Positions 25,322 to 34,634 of a stretch of DNA of 64,000 nt are shown here, one piece after another. Position 1 is the stretch's first letter. Every line of letters starts with the position of its first letter. The position numbers and the translations under genes were made by a program. This DNA is from Rothia sp. ZJ932 (GTDB lineage Bacteria > Actinomycetota > Actinomycetes > Actinomycetales > Micrococcaceae): the NCBI RefSeq assembly GCF_016924835.1, contig NZ_CP070480.1, positions 682,001 to 746,000 of the forward strand, given 5' to 3'. The notes below the pieces were generated by a model. That model did not search any database and was not told the DNA's origin. It was given only the letters and a program-made list of their open reading frames with translations.

Positions 25322-25801
25322 ATGCCGCTTTCTATGGATACTCGCCCTTCAGCTTACGCAGTCATTATTGAGCAGGGAAAGATTCTTCTGACCCGCTGGG
25401 TGCCTGCCGACCGCAGAAACTCTCCTGCTTGGACGCTGCCCGGTGGAGGCATGGACCCCGGCGAGCAGCCCTACGACACCGTGGTGCGTGAGGTTTACGA
25501 AGAAACGGGCTATGACGCAGCCCCCGAGGACCTCTTGGGCGTGGACGCGGGTTATTTTGACCCCAACGCCGGTTCGGAGAACGTTTTTTGTGCGCTGCGC
25601 ATCGTTTACCGCGCACATATTGAGGGCGGCACTTTGCGGCACGAAATTGATGGTTCATCTGATGAAGCTCGGTGGGTGCCTATTGCCGATCTTGACAAGA
25701 TCCAGAAGGTACACCTGGTTGATGCTGCGGCAACCATGATGGGGTACGCCAACAGCACCGACTGGGCACGCCGTTTTCGCGAACGCCAGCTGAGCCGGTA
25801 G
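25322..25801 (+). CDS. NUDIX hydrolase
   Basis: A 159-residue NUDIX protein from the chosen ATG. The Nudix box spans GGGMDPGEQPYD through VVREVYEETGYD (about residues 40-63), with the metal-binding REVYEE core intact. The substrate, a nucleoside diphosphate derivative, cannot be predicted. It ends 7 bases before the following lipoprotein gene, so the two may share a transcript. The upstream region also holds the divergent mscS-type promoter. Confidence 0.9.
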   Translation: MPLSMDTRPSAYAVIIEQGKILLTRWVPADRRNSPAWTLPGGGMDPGEQPYDTVVREVYEETGYDAAPEDLLGVDAGYFDPNAGSENVFCALRIVYRAHIEGGTLRHEIDGSSDEARWVPIADLDKIQKVHLVDAAATMMGYANSTDWARRFRERQLSR

Positions 25802-25808
25802 GTGCAGT

Positions 25809-26948
25809 GTGAAGAGTAGGTTTCTTGCCGGTACTTGTTCAGCTTTGGTCTTGCTCTTATCGGCGTGCGTCCCCACAAAGCCAGCTATTACGGTTGTTCC
25901 AGAAGCTACGTCCTTTGGGACCATCACTATCTCAGCCGGTATTTCCCATGAAACAAAGATGGTCGCTCACCTCTATGCCTTTGCCCTCAAAGAGGCGGGG
26001 TACACGGTCGAAATTACCGACACCGGCAACACACGTGCCGAGTATTTAGAAGCTATGCAGGCGCGTCCTCTCACAGCCCAAGATGTAGCGGCGCCACCTA
26101 TACTGGCAAGCCCCGAAGTCTCTGCGCGATCTACCGCCACCAACAACCCCCAGACCGTTGATATCACCCCCGACTACACGGGCAACTTACTCTTACACCT
26201 GACAGCCGAGGGCACCCTCAGCCCCACCGATATAGCTGCGGCAAAAGACCGTGCTACAAGAGTACCCACGGTTGAACCCAGTACCACCGCAAGCGCCTCA
26301 GCTAGCGCCACTGCGAGCCCAAGCTCCAGCGCGGTTGCTACTGAGCCGCCCCTGAACGTCCGAGGCATGTCTAGCAGCGACATCATCTCGGCCCTCGACA
26401 AAGCACTGCCCCTTGACACCTCTCTTCTCAACGCCGCCACCGCAGAAAACAAGGACGCTCTGGTGGTCACCCGCGCCACCGCTGAGAAGTACGGCATCAA
26501 CTCCATCGCAGACATAGCCAAACACTGCCCCGACCTGACTCTGGGGGCACCCGCGACTTTTGAGCACAGAAGTCACGGGCTGGACGCGCTTAAGACGGTC
26601 TACGGGTGCGAGCCGAAAAAGTTTGTGGCGGTCAATAACCAGGGCGAGCTATCAGATCAACTAGCCAACGATACAGTGCAAATCGCTGATATTTTCACCA
26701 GCTCACCAGACATTGAAGACAACGCATTTGTGGTGCTAGAAGACAACGCCAACAATTTTATTGCCCAGCAAATTGTGCCAATGATACGCACTGACGAAGT
26801 GCCCCAGGGCGCTCGGGACGCCATCAACACTGTATCTGGCAGACTCACCACCCAGGATCTCGTCAGGCTCGGCAGACTTACCACCGGTGAGAACTCTATT
26901 ACGCACCAAGAGGCGGCAATGTTCTGGTTTGACAGCCTGACGGAGTAA
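25809..26948 (+). CDS. OpuAC/ProX-like substrate-binding lipoprotein
   Basis: A 379-residue lipoprotein: signal peptide with lipobox LLSAC (Cys20), then a glycine-betaine-type (OpuAC) binding fold. Recognisable stretches are ITISAGISHETKMVAHLYAFALKEAGYTVEI, PDYTGNLL, LVVTRATAEKYGINSIADIAK and VLEDNANNFIAQQIVPMI. The two halves are separated by a Ser/Ala/Thr linker (about 155-185) that is not usual in the family. No permease or ATPase lies nearby, so it is an orphan in this window. The GTG start has a weak GGTAGG site. Ligand unknown; a compatible solute is the family expectation. Confidence 0.85.
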   Translation: MKSRFLAGTCSALVLLLSACVPTKPAITVVPEATSFGTITISAGISHETKMVAHLYAFALKEAGYTVEITDTGNTRAEYLEAMQARPLTAQDVAAPPILASPEVSARSTATNNPQTVDITPDYTGNLLLHLTAEGTLSPTDIAAAKDRATRVPTVEPSTTASASASATASPSSSAVATEPPLNVRGMSSSDIISALDKALPLDTSLLNAATAENKDALVVTRATAEKYGINSIADIAKHCPDLTLGAPATFEHRSHGLDALKTVYGCEPKKFVAVNNQGELSDQLANDTVQIADIFTSSPDIEDNAFVVLEDNANNFIAQQIVPMIRTDEVPQGARDAINTVSGRLTTQDLVRLGRLTTGENSITHQEAAMFWFDSLTE

Positions 26949-26951
26949 TCT
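26946..26951 (+). promoter_or_regulatory. -10 box TAATCT overlapping a stop codon
   Basis: TAATCT, whose TAA is the stop of the lipoprotein gene, followed by 7 bases and the aminotransferase ATG at 26959. Confidence 0.5.
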
Positions 26952-26958
26952 ATATCGC

Positions 26959-28179
26959 ATGGCAGTTTACAAGCAGTCCAAGAAGCTACAGAACGTTCTT
27001 TACGATATTCGCGGTCCCCTGCTCGAAGAAGCAGAACATATGGAGTCACGCGGGCATCGTATTCTCAAACTCAATATCGGTAACCCAGCCCCCTTCGGCT
27101 TTGAAGCGCCCGATGCCATCATGATGGACATCATTCAGCACCTACCCGAAACCCAGGGGTACTCAGATTCTCGTGGCCTGTATACAGCCCGCACCGCCAT
27201 CGTGCAGTACTACCAGACCAAAGGTATCCTCACCATGGAGCCCAACGATGTCTACCTGGGCAACGGGGTATCAGAGCTGATCCCCATGACCTTGCAGGCT
27301 CTGCTCGATACAGGGGATGAGATTCTGGTGCCGATGCCGGATTACCCGCTGTGGACAGCCTCAACCGCTCTAGCCGGTGGTAAACCCGTCCACTACCGTT
27401 GCGACGAAGAAAACGGTTGGTTCCCAGATATCGAGGATATCGCCTCGAAAATTACCTCCCGCACCAAGGGCATCGTCATTATCAACCCGAATAACCCCAC
27501 CGGTGCGGTCTACTCGAAGGAAATTCTAGAAAGCATCGTTGAGCTGGCGCGTGAGCACGGGCTAGTGGTATTCGCCGATGAAATCTACGAAAAAATTACC
27601 TACGAGGACGCGCAGATGATTCATACCGCATCCATCTGCGGTGATGACGTGCTGTGCCTGACTTTCTCGGGGCTTTCCAAAGCCTACCGCGTGTGTGGTT
27701 ACCGTGCGGGCTGGGTTGCTATCACCGGCCCCAAGTGGCAGGCAACCGACTATCTTGAAGGTATTCAGCTGCTCGCATCCATGCGCCTGTGCGCCAACGT
27801 GCCCGGTCAGCACGCCATTCAGACTGCTTTGGGTGGCTACCAGTCGATTAATGAACTGATTTTGCCCGGTGGACGCCTGATTGAACAGCGCGATCTAGCC
27901 TACAAAATGCTCAGTGACATGGAAGGCATCACCGTTAACCAAGCAGAGGGCGCGCTCTACCTGTTCCCCAAGCTCGACGTTGATCACTTCAACATCACCT
28001 CAGATGAACAGTTCGCTCTAGACTTGTTGCACGAACAAAAAATTCTCATCAGCACAGGCACAGCTTTCAACTGGGATCAGCCAGATCATTTCAGACTGGT
28101 CTTCTTGCCCGATACTCAGACCCTGCACTCAGCCCTTGAACGTCTCGGAAACTTCTTGGCTGAGTACAAGCAAAACTAG
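26959..28179 (+). CDS. Alanine/aspartate-type PLP aminotransferase
   Basis: A 406-residue fold-type I aminotransferase, closest in layout to AlaA-type glutamate-pyruvate transaminases. Seen: NIGNPAPFGF near the N-terminus, the PNNPTG loop, DEIYEKITYE with the PLP-contacting Asp/Tyr, and SGLSKAYRVCGYRAGW containing the Schiff-base lysine (about 239) and phosphate-binding Arg. It should make alanine from pyruvate and glutamate; the precise donor is inference. The start is leaderless with TAATCT 7 bases upstream. Ends at a strong terminator. Confidence 0.93.
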   Translation: MAVYKQSKKLQNVLYDIRGPLLEEAEHMESRGHRILKLNIGNPAPFGFEAPDAIMMDIIQHLPETQGYSDSRGLYTARTAIVQYYQTKGILTMEPNDVYLGNGVSELIPMTLQALLDTGDEILVPMPDYPLWTASTALAGGKPVHYRCDEENGWFPDIEDIASKITSRTKGIVIINPNNPTGAVYSKEILESIVELAREHGLVVFADEIYEKITYEDAQMIHTASICGDDVLCLTFSGLSKAYRVCGYRAGWVAITGPKWQATDYLEGIQLLASMRLCANVPGQHAIQTALGGYQSINELILPGGRLIEQRDLAYKMLSDMEGITVNQAEGALYLFPKLDVDHFNITSDEQFALDLLHEQKILISTGTAFNWDQPDHFRLVFLPDTQTLHSALERLGNFLAEYKQN

Positions 28180-28209
28180 CCCGCGCGCCGGTGCCTGCTT
28201 AACCCATAT

Positions 28210-28248
28210 AAAAATCCCACGCTAGTGTATGTACAGCGTGGGATTTTT
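28210..28248. terminator. Bidirectional terminator AAAAATCCCACGCT
   Basis: A perfect 14-bp stem (28210-28223 and 28235-28248) with A-run and T-run at its ends, between the convergent aminotransferase and xseB genes. Confidence 0.92.
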
Positions 28249-28284
28249 ATAACAGATTTTTAGACGACGCTGCTGCGAGCGGTG

Positions 28285-28536
28285 CTAGGAGTTGTTGTGC
28301 TCTTGCTGATTATTCTGAGCTGCCTGCAACCGCGCCTGAGCACCATCTAGCCATGCTTCACAACGAGCCGCCAGTGCCTCACCGCGTTCCCAGAGAGCGA
28401 TAGAATCCTCCAACGAAGACGCCCCAGATTCCATACGCTGCACCACCTGCATGAGTTCTGCACGCGCCTGCTCGTATGACAGCTGCTCTACCGGAGCACC
28501 GCCGGTTGAATCATTAAAAGTAATATTTTCGCTCAT
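28285..28536 (-). CDS. xseB: Exodeoxyribonuclease VII small subunit
   Basis: An 83-residue subunit of exonuclease VII, with the family core [37 protein letters not shown] and a Gln/Asn-rich end. The ATG at 28536 has GAAAGG upstream and is preferred over an in-frame ATG at 28557. It lies 57 bases behind xseA and completes the two-gene unit. The function is degradation of single-stranded DNA with XseA. Confidence 0.95.
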   Translation of the reverse strand: MSENITFNDSTGGAPVEQLSYEQARAELMQVVQRMESGASSLEDSIALWERGEALAARCEAWLDGAQARLQAAQNNQQEHNNS

Positions 28537-28593
28537 TATTATGCCTTTCATAGCCATTTAGTTTTACTCAGTCAGGGACAGCGACCCCTGTAC

Positions 28594-29883
28594 CTAAATA
28601 TTCGATTCAAAGGTCTCAGTAACAGTTGCCTTCGCTAAACCCTGAGCTGCCCGCACCATTACCTCGGTACCCTCAGGCAGATTCCGCGCGTCTCGCACCA
28701 ACTCACCCGAAACGGTTTGCACCACGGCATAACCTCGCTCCAAAGTGCGCTGGGGCGAGAGAGCCGTGACACGCGCTCGCAACTGGCGAATATTTTCATG
28801 GTGGCGTACCACTGAAGAACGTGCCGCTGTCAGAGCGCGCGAGCGTAGACGTTCCAGGTCTTCTTCACACGCCAACAAACTGGTGCGAGGAGCCAACAGA
28901 ACCGGGCGGGATTTAACCTGGGCAATACTGGCACGTTCATTGCCGATAAAATTCTGAACTGAACGTTCAACAAAGGCACGCGCCTGGGTGATACGCGCTT
29001 TTTCTTCTGCAACATCGGGTACCACCCGCTTGCCTGCATCGGTGGGGGTGGACGCGCGCACATCGGCTACATGGTCAATGAGGGGGCTATCAGCCTCGTG
29101 CCCGATAGCTGACACCACAGGGGTGCGAGCAACAAAAAGGGCACGAACCATTGCCTCTTCGCTAAAAGGCAGTAAATCTTCTAGAGAACCGCCGCCGCGA
29201 GCAATAACGATAACATCAACCTCTGGGTGCGCATCGAGTTCGCTGAGAGCCTGGGTCACCTCTCTCAGCGCGTGAACTCCCTGAACCGCTACCTCTCTGA
29301 CCTCGAAAGCAACTGCTGGCCAACGCAGAGAAGCGTTACGAATAACGTCTTTCATCGCATCAGAATCACAACCGGTAATAAGACCGATACGATGCGGCAA
29401 TAGTGGCAGAGGTTTTTTGTGCCGCTGGTCAAAAAGCCCCTCGGCAGCTAAAGACTGCTTGAGCTTTTCAATGCGTTCCAGCATTGAACCGGTGCCCACC
29501 GTCCGCAAATTGCGGCCGTGCATGGAAAGCCTGCCTGTTTTCACCCAGTAATCAGGTTTGAGTTGAATGATGACGCGCTGACCGCGTTCTAATGTACCCT
29601 GAATTTTCGCGGTTTCTTGATCGAAGAGAGTAACCGAGACTGATATCTCCTCATCTATATCGCGCAAGGTCAGGTAGGTGACGCGGGCGCGCTTGTTCAG
29701 CTCAATAATCTGGCCCTCAACCCAGGTAGGAGATGCTTTCGCCACGTGCTCGTGAAGTTTTGTCGAAAGCAATTTGAGGGGCCAAGGATTCTCCGGCGAC
29801 GTAGACCCAGCAGTGGGAGCTAACTGCCGGTGAGCGTTAGGCACCTGCACCTGATATGGTGATGGTTCAAAAGAAGAAGTCAT
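28594..29883 (-). CDS. xseA: Exodeoxyribonuclease VII large subunit
   Basis: The catalytic subunit of exonuclease VII, 429 residues. The N-terminal OB fold (about 30-130) contains WVEGQIIELNKRARVTYLTLRD. The catalytic domain has IGLITGCDSDAMKDVIRNASLRWP, DVIVIARGGGSLEDLLPFSEE and SAIGHEADSPLIDHVADVRASTPTDAG. The coiled-coil domain is present but somewhat short. The start at 29883 is leaderless (TAGGCT then 6 bases). Co-oriented with xseB. Confidence 0.97.
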   Translation of the reverse strand: MTSSFEPSPYQVQVPNAHRQLAPTAGSTSPENPWPLKLLSTKLHEHVAKASPTWVEGQIIELNKRARVTYLTLRDIDEEISVSVTLFDQETAKIQGTLERGQRVIIQLKPDYWVKTGRLSMHGRNLRTVGTGSMLERIEKLKQSLAAEGLFDQRHKKPLPLLPHRIGLITGCDSDAMKDVIRNASLRWPAVAFEVREVAVQGVHALREVTQALSELDAHPEVDVIVIARGGGSLEDLLPFSEEAMVRALFVARTPVVSAIGHEADSPLIDHVADVRASTPTDAGKRVVPDVAEEKARITQARAFVERSVQNFIGNERASIAQVKSRPVLLAPRTSLLACEEDLERLRSRALTAARSSVVRHHENIRQLRARVTALSPQRTLERGYAVVQTVSGELVRDARNLPEGTEVMVRAAQGLAKATVTETFESNI

Positions 29884-29889
29884 ACCTAT

Positions 29890-29895
29890 AGCCTA
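29890..29895 (-). promoter_or_regulatory. -10 box TAGGCT, leaderless xseA
   Basis: Minus-strand TAGGCT, 6 bases, then the ATG at 29883. Confidence 0.5.
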
Positions 29896-29996
29896 ACCAG
29901 TCAGACTGACATTTTAGCCTGCTCACAAAACTAAACGTACAAAAAATAAAAAGTGATGTGTTGCAGAGCATCTAGCAAGTTTTCAGTAACTACCAG

Positions 29997-30002
29997 TAGA
30001 TT
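29997..30002 (+). promoter_or_regulatory. -10 box TAGATT, leaderless start at 30010
   Basis: TAGATT, 7 bases, then ATG. It fixes the start of the Pro-rich membrane protein 57 bases downstream of the first in-frame ATG. Confidence 0.55.
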
Positions 30003-30009
30003 AGGTGGC

Positions 30010-31467
30010 ATGGCACAGCAGAAAAAACACCCCCCTCTTGAAGCGACACAGGTGCTTCCACCTGGTGATTACTCGCATTTCACTACAGAGGCGCAGGCAG
30101 CAAATACCGACGCGACCCTGCCCATGCCGGTACGCCGAGATGCACCTGATGTTCGTGCATCTGAGAAGACAAGTGCGGAACAGGTAGCCTTTTCTGCTGA
30201 AGAAACAGTGCCTTTTACCGCCGAGAGCACCCAACCGTTAGCGGCGCATCGGGTAGTAGAGCCTCAGACTTCTCCCGCGCGTCCTAAAGTCAGCAAACTT
30301 GAAAACCTTGAAGCCTACGGCGATGGTAACTGGGGTAACCCCAGCGTTCAGGCACCCCCGCTGCCAGTTAGCTACCAAATAGCCAGCCAGCCATCAGCTC
30401 AGCCTACGGCAGCATACAGGGCACCGCAGAAAGTACCTGTCTACGCACCACCCACCCAGCCGGCAGTATCGGGGTACGCCTCACCGGCATATTCGCCGCC
30501 CACTTATGCGCAGCCTCAGGTATCACCGGTGCGCGTACCCGCCCGTAAACCTCGCTTTTCAGCCCTGCGTAGACTACTGTGCGTTTTGCTCGTGCCCGTA
30601 TTCTTAGCCTTGGGATCTGCAAGTGCCCTTGCCTACTGGGTTCAAAGCACCATCATTAACCCCGCGAGCTTTAAGGCGCTAAGCGCGTCGATGGCATACG
30701 ACACCGAATTCCAAGGCAATCTTGCCCGCGCTGCTGCTGATGACTTCATGAACTCATCCAGTGCCACAGCAATCTTGGGAGACGGCAATTCAACTGCCTG
30801 GTACGGGGGCGCTCAAAACTGGTTGCACAATCAAGTCAATACCGTTGTACACGATTCTGCCCAAGCGATGGTGAACCACGATTCTTACCCGAAAGTATGG
30901 GAGACCGTTATGGCTGATACCCATGCTTACCTGTTCAACGGTGAACGCAAAGCCGCTGCTATAGACCTCAACTACTTCTACGATCAGCTGGATGCGTTTG
31001 TGGGCAAACCGCTGGGGTTTGACCTCAATGCGGACGCGGATCAGCGCCTCATCTTGCTCGATGGTGCTGAGGGCGGGTACCCCATCAATGGTTTCGTGCA
31101 AAGTCTCATGAATTTTGCTGATAGCTGGCAGATTCTTACTGCGCTGACCATTGCCGTGGGCGCGTTTATGTTCGCTCTGTGGCCCGGCCGCCGACTGCTA
31201 TTTGCCGCAATAGTTGGTTTCTTGGGTGCTGGCATGCTGACGCTAGGGGGAGCACTTGCACACAGTTCTGCTTTCGGCACTGACGCTTTCAATATTCCCA
31301 CCAGCACCGGTCAGACCTTCGTGCAGCAGCTGATTTCAACGTTCACCTACTCCTTGGCGTCTTTCAACAATTCCCTAGCCGGTACTGTTGCTCTGGTCTC
31401 GGCGGGTCTGCTGGTGCTAGCTGTGGTAGTAACTGCCGTCAGGGGCATCACAAGGCGTACCGCATAG
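30010..31467 (+). CDS. Hypothetical membrane protein with Pro-rich N-terminus
   Basis: 485 residues. The first 170 are cytoplasmic and low in complexity, rich in Pro, Ala, Gln and Tyr (YAPPTQP, YSPPTYAQPQ). A membrane span follows at about 185-208, then an extracytoplasmic domain of about 160 residues, and two to three spans in the last 120 residues. The plan resembles actinobacterial envelope proteins, but I do not recognise a family. Between xseA (divergent) and ispH (same strand, 27 bases further). It may be cotranscribed with ispH, although ispH has its own -10 box. Confidence 0.75.
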   Translation: MAQQKKHPPLEATQVLPPGDYSHFTTEAQAANTDATLPMPVRRDAPDVRASEKTSAEQVAFSAEETVPFTAESTQPLAAHRVVEPQTSPARPKVSKLENLEAYGDGNWGNPSVQAPPLPVSYQIASQPSAQPTAAYRAPQKVPVYAPPTQPAVSGYASPAYSPPTYAQPQVSPVRVPARKPRFSALRRLLCVLLVPVFLALGSASALAYWVQSTIINPASFKALSASMAYDTEFQGNLARAAADDFMNSSSATAILGDGNSTAWYGGAQNWLHNQVNTVVHDSAQAMVNHDSYPKVWETVMADTHAYLFNGERKAAAIDLNYFYDQLDAFVGKPLGFDLNADADQRLILLDGAEGGYPINGFVQSLMNFADSWQILTALTIAVGAFMFALWPGRRLLFAAIVGFLGAGMLTLGGALAHSSAFGTDAFNIPTSTGQTFVQQLISTFTYSLASFNNSLAGTVALVSAGLLVLAVVVTAVRGITRRTA

Positions 31468-31481
31468 GCGTCAAGAACCTT

Positions 31482-31487
31482 TAGAAT
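31482..31487 (+). promoter_or_regulatory. -10 box TAGAAT, leaderless ispH
   Basis: TAGAAT, 7 bases, then the ATG at 31495; the alternative ATG at 31486 overlaps the box. Confidence 0.55.
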
Positions 31488-31494
31488 GGAGATT

Positions 31495-32586
31495 ATGTCT
31501 GCACCTGTAGAAAACACCTCGATTTCCCTGGGACTGCCCCGCGTTCCCAAAGTCCGCCGTACCCGCGAAGATGTTGAAGCCGCTGCGCCTGTGAACGGAG
31601 CCAAAAAAGTTCTGTTGGCAGCCCCTCGCGGCTACTGCGCTGGCGTCGACCGCGCTGTCATCGCTGTTGAAAAGGCTCTGGAGCATTATGGTGCCCCCGT
31701 ATACGTGCGCAAGCAGATTGTGCATAACCGTCACGTGGTAGAAACCCTTGAAGCGCAGGGCGCTATTTTCGTGGACGAGGTGGAGGAAGTTCCTGAGGGT
31801 TCTGTCACCGTTTTCTCTGCTCACGGTGTATCACCCGCTGTGGTGAACGCCGCTGAGGAACGTCAGCTGAACACGATTGATGCCACCTGCCCGCTGGTGA
31901 ATAAGGTTCACCGTGAGGCTGTGCGCTTTGCCAAGCAGGACTACGACATTTTGTTGATTGGTCATACCGGTCACGAAGAAGTTGAGGGCACCGCGGGCGA
32001 GGCACCTGAACATATTCAGATTGTGAACTCCCCTGATGAGGTAGAGCAGGTAACTGTACGCGATCCTGAAAAGGTGGTGTGGCTTTCGCAGACCACTCTC
32101 TCGGTGGACGAAACCTTAGAGACCGTGGGGCGGTTGAAGGAGAAGTTCCCGTCGCTGCAGAACCCGCCGTCCGATGATATTTGCTATGCGACCTCTAACC
32201 GCCAGGGCGCTATCAAGGAGATCGCTCCCCAAGCTGATTTGGTAATTGTAGTGGGTTCCACTAACTCCTCGAACTCGGTGCGTCTAAAAGAAGTTGCCCT
32301 TGAATACGGTGCCAAGCAGGCATACTTGGTGGACTTCGCTCACGAAGTTGATGAAGCCTGGTTTGAGGGGGTTGCCACTGTTGGTGTAACCTCTGGCGCG
32401 TCCGTGCCCGAGGTGCTGGTGCAAGATGTGCTGAACTTGCTCTCAGACTACGGTTATTCTGATGTAGAACCGGTAGAGACCGCTACCGAGGACATCCTCT
32501 TCTCCCTACCCAAAGAACTGCGCTCAGCGCTCAAGGGTACTGCCGAAAACCACTTAGGTGGACGCGGTGCGAAGCCCATGCGCTAA
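31495..32586 (+). CDS. ispH: 4-hydroxy-3-methylbut-2-enyl diphosphate reductase
   Basis: Last step of the MEP pathway: reduces HMBPP to IPP and DMAPP using a 4Fe-4S cluster. From the ATG at 31495 the protein has 363 residues. The three cluster cysteines are Cys48 in [10 protein letters not shown], Cys132 in [11 protein letters not shown] and Cys230 in [11 protein letters not shown]; the catalytic Glu lies in [10 protein letters not shown]. The N-terminal 35 residues before the conserved core are an extension common in actinobacteria. Closed by the terminator at 32611. Confidence 0.97.
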   Translation: MSAPVENTSISLGLPRVPKVRRTREDVEAAAPVNGAKKVLLAAPRGYCAGVDRAVIAVEKALEHYGAPVYVRKQIVHNRHVVETLEAQGAIFVDEVEEVPEGSVTVFSAHGVSPAVVNAAEERQLNTIDATCPLVNKVHREAVRFAKQDYDILLIGHTGHEEVEGTAGEAPEHIQIVNSPDEVEQVTVRDPEKVVWLSQTTLSVDETLETVGRLKEKFPSLQNPPSDDICYATSNRQGAIKEIAPQADLVIVVGSTNSSNSVRLKEVALEYGAKQAYLVDFAHEVDEAWFEGVATVGVTSGASVPEVLVQDVLNLLSDYGYSDVEPVETATEDILFSLPKELRSALKGTAENHLGGRGAKPMR

Positions 32587-32610
32587 AGCTCGCTTACCAG
32601 TTACACCTAT

Positions 32611-32649
32611 AAAACTGCCGCCCTCTATGACTTAGAGGGTGGCAGTTTT
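32611..32649. terminator. Bidirectional terminator AAAACTGCC
   Basis: The 16-base arms 32611-32626 and 32634-32649 pair with one mismatch; T-run on the right and A-run on the left. Sits between convergent ispH and the amino-acid carrier. Confidence 0.9.
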
Positions 32650-32698
32650 ATATGCGGTTGGTCTTATCTACAAACGGCGTGCATTCAGTATCTGCGGT

Positions 32699-34012
32699 TT
32701 AGAACAGGTCACCGAGCTTGTACACAATAGCGCTGAAAGCAGCCAGACCAGCGATTACCACAAAGACATTGGTGAGCTTGCCACGGTAGGGGGCAAGAAC
32801 CTCAACTTTGTGAATAGCGTACATCGGCATCAAGAACAGCACCACAGCCATGATGGGGCCCACCAGGGTCTCGATCAGACCTAAGATGCTGGGGTTGAGA
32901 ATCGCTGCAATCCACACGCAGAAGAACAGCACCACCGAAACAGCGAGACTGACCTTGTTCTTAGAAATACCCTTTTCTTCGGTCTTGAAGTTGGAACGAA
33001 TGATGCCCATGGCACCCTCGTGTGCGCCCAGCCAGTGACCGAAATAGGACGATGAAATCGCGGTAATCGCAACAATCGGTCCCAGAATTTCGATGAAGGG
33101 AGCGTCCAACTCATTAGCCAAGAAAGAAAGAATTGGAAGGTTCGACTCGCGAGCTTCTTGCACGCCCTCGCTGCCCAGCGCCAAAACGCAGGACCACACG
33201 AAAATCATAGTGAATACTACGAGAATGGTAGAGGTCGCTCGCAGGATCTGGCTTGCTTTTGCTGCTGATTGCAGACCGTAGCGTTCGCGCATTGACACGG
33301 AGAACTGCGAAATAGCCGGTGCATGGTAGAAGCTAAAAACCAATACGGGGAGCATCAGCCAGAAGGTCAGCGTGAAGTCGCCGAGACTGGGAGCCTGCGA
33401 GAAGCTGTCAAAAGACCAGCGCGGAATCAGGTAAACAGAAACAGCCAGCAGAATCAGAATCAGCGGGTAGACCAGGGCGTTGGTGATGGTCAGCATGATT
33501 TTCTGGTTCATCAGCATGACGCCGGTGAGAACTGCAACCAGGATGCCCGAGAGCAACCAGCGGGGCCAGGGGGCCATGCCCAGCTGGTTCACCATGACTG
33601 AATTAACGGTGTTGGTGATACCTACGCCGTAAATCAGAAGAACGGGAAAAATGGAGCAGAAGTACAGAACTGTGAAAATACGTCCAATGCTGACGCCAAA
33701 GTACTGCTCGGTGAGGTTGGTGATGTCGCTATCTGGGTTCTGCGAGGCGCACACCATGCGAGAGAGCGCACGGTGCGAGAAGTAAATCATGGGCCAAATA
33801 ACGATGGTTGCCAAAAGGAGCGGCCAGACGCCACCGGAGCCAGCGTTGATGGGCAGAAATAGGATGCCTGCGCCAATAGCGGTACCGAAGAGGCTAATAG
33901 TCCAGGTACTGTCGCTTGCGTTCCACTTGGGTTTAGCGGGAGCATTCGGGTTCATCTCAATGGCTGCGGTTGAGGTATCTGAATACTCGTGGGGTGTTTG
34001 TGATGAGCTCAT
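32699..34012 (-). CDS. HAAAP family amino acid permease
   Basis: A 437-residue carrier with 11 predicted membrane spans. The N-terminal WTISLFGTAIGAGILFLPINAGSGG motif is typical of the hydroxy/aromatic amino acid permease family, and the overall plan is closest to serine transporters (SdaC type). The first 35 residues are polar. The ATG at 34012 has AAAGGA 5 bases upstream. It stands alone between the ispH terminator and the divergent SMR gene. Serine is the most likely substrate but this is inference. Confidence 0.88.
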   Translation of the reverse strand: MSSSQTPHEYSDTSTAAIEMNPNAPAKPKWNASDSTWTISLFGTAIGAGILFLPINAGSGGVWPLLLATIVIWPMIYFSHRALSRMVCASQNPDSDITNLTEQYFGVSIGRIFTVLYFCSIFPVLLIYGVGITNTVNSVMVNQLGMAPWPRWLLSGILVAVLTGVMLMNQKIMLTITNALVYPLILILLAVSVYLIPRWSFDSFSQAPSLGDFTLTFWLMLPVLVFSFYHAPAISQFSVSMRERYGLQSAAKASQILRATSTILVVFTMIFVWSCVLALGSEGVQEARESNLPILSFLANELDAPFIEILGPIVAITAISSSYFGHWLGAHEGAMGIIRSNFKTEEKGISKNKVSLAVSVVLFFCVWIAAILNPSILGLIETLVGPIMAVVLFLMPMYAIHKVEVLAPYRGKLTNVFVVIAGLAAFSAIVYKLGDLF

Positions 34013-34211
34013 CAGAGTCCTTTTTATTTAATAGTGGGTGTATAGTGGGGGATCTTCCCCAGCTCACTATCTCTGAGACTAGCGCAGAATGAATGTAAGC
34101 CCAAACACTGCTAAGTGTGTCTTATGATGTTGGAGTTCAGACTAAGAGTAAAGATGACGATAATGGGTACAGTACGAGTGAAATTGCTATGTGAGCTGGG
34201 AGGATAACGCT

Positions 34212-34595
34212 GTGCCCTATCTATTTTTGATACTGGCAATTGCTGCTGAGTTGTTGGCGACCTCGCTACTAAAAACGACGGAGGGGTTCACTCGACTTCT
34301 ACCCACGCTGGGATGTCTAGCCCTCTACGGGTTTTCTTTTTTCGCTCTGGCGAACGTTGTGAAAGACATTCCGGTGGGTGTCGCCTATGCGATGTGGAGT
34401 GGGCTGGGCACCGCCGCGATTGTGGCTATTGGTGCTGTTTTCTTGGGTGAGCCGGTCACGGTGGTGAAAGTTGTGGGCGTGTCGCTGATTATCGCCGGGG
34501 TTGTCATACTCAACGTGGGCGGTAGCACCCACCAAGCTGCTGGCCCTGCGACAGGCATCCTGGAAACCGTTGGCACCCCACCACCAACCCACTAA
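34212..34595 (+). CDS. SMR family multidrug efflux protein
   Basis: A small four-span efflux protein, 127 residues. It has the key Glu in LAIAAELLATSLLK (about residue 13), GVAYAMWSGLGTAAI in the third span, and a fourth span with LIIAGVVILN, matching EmrE/SugE-type proteins. A polar tail of about 22 residues follows. The GTG at 34212 is preceded by GGGAGGA at 7 bases; an earlier GTG at 34191 lacks a site. Expected to exchange protons for cationic compounds. Confidence 0.93.
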   Translation: MPYLFLILAIAAELLATSLLKTTEGFTRLLPTLGCLALYGFSFFALANVVKDIPVGVAYAMWSGLGTAAIVAIGAVFLGEPVTVVKVVGVSLIIAGVVILNVGGSTHQAAGPATGILETVGTPPPTH

Positions 34596-34634
34596 TCAAA
34601 AGGCTGGCTGGGGTAACTTGTCACGGGGCGCTAC

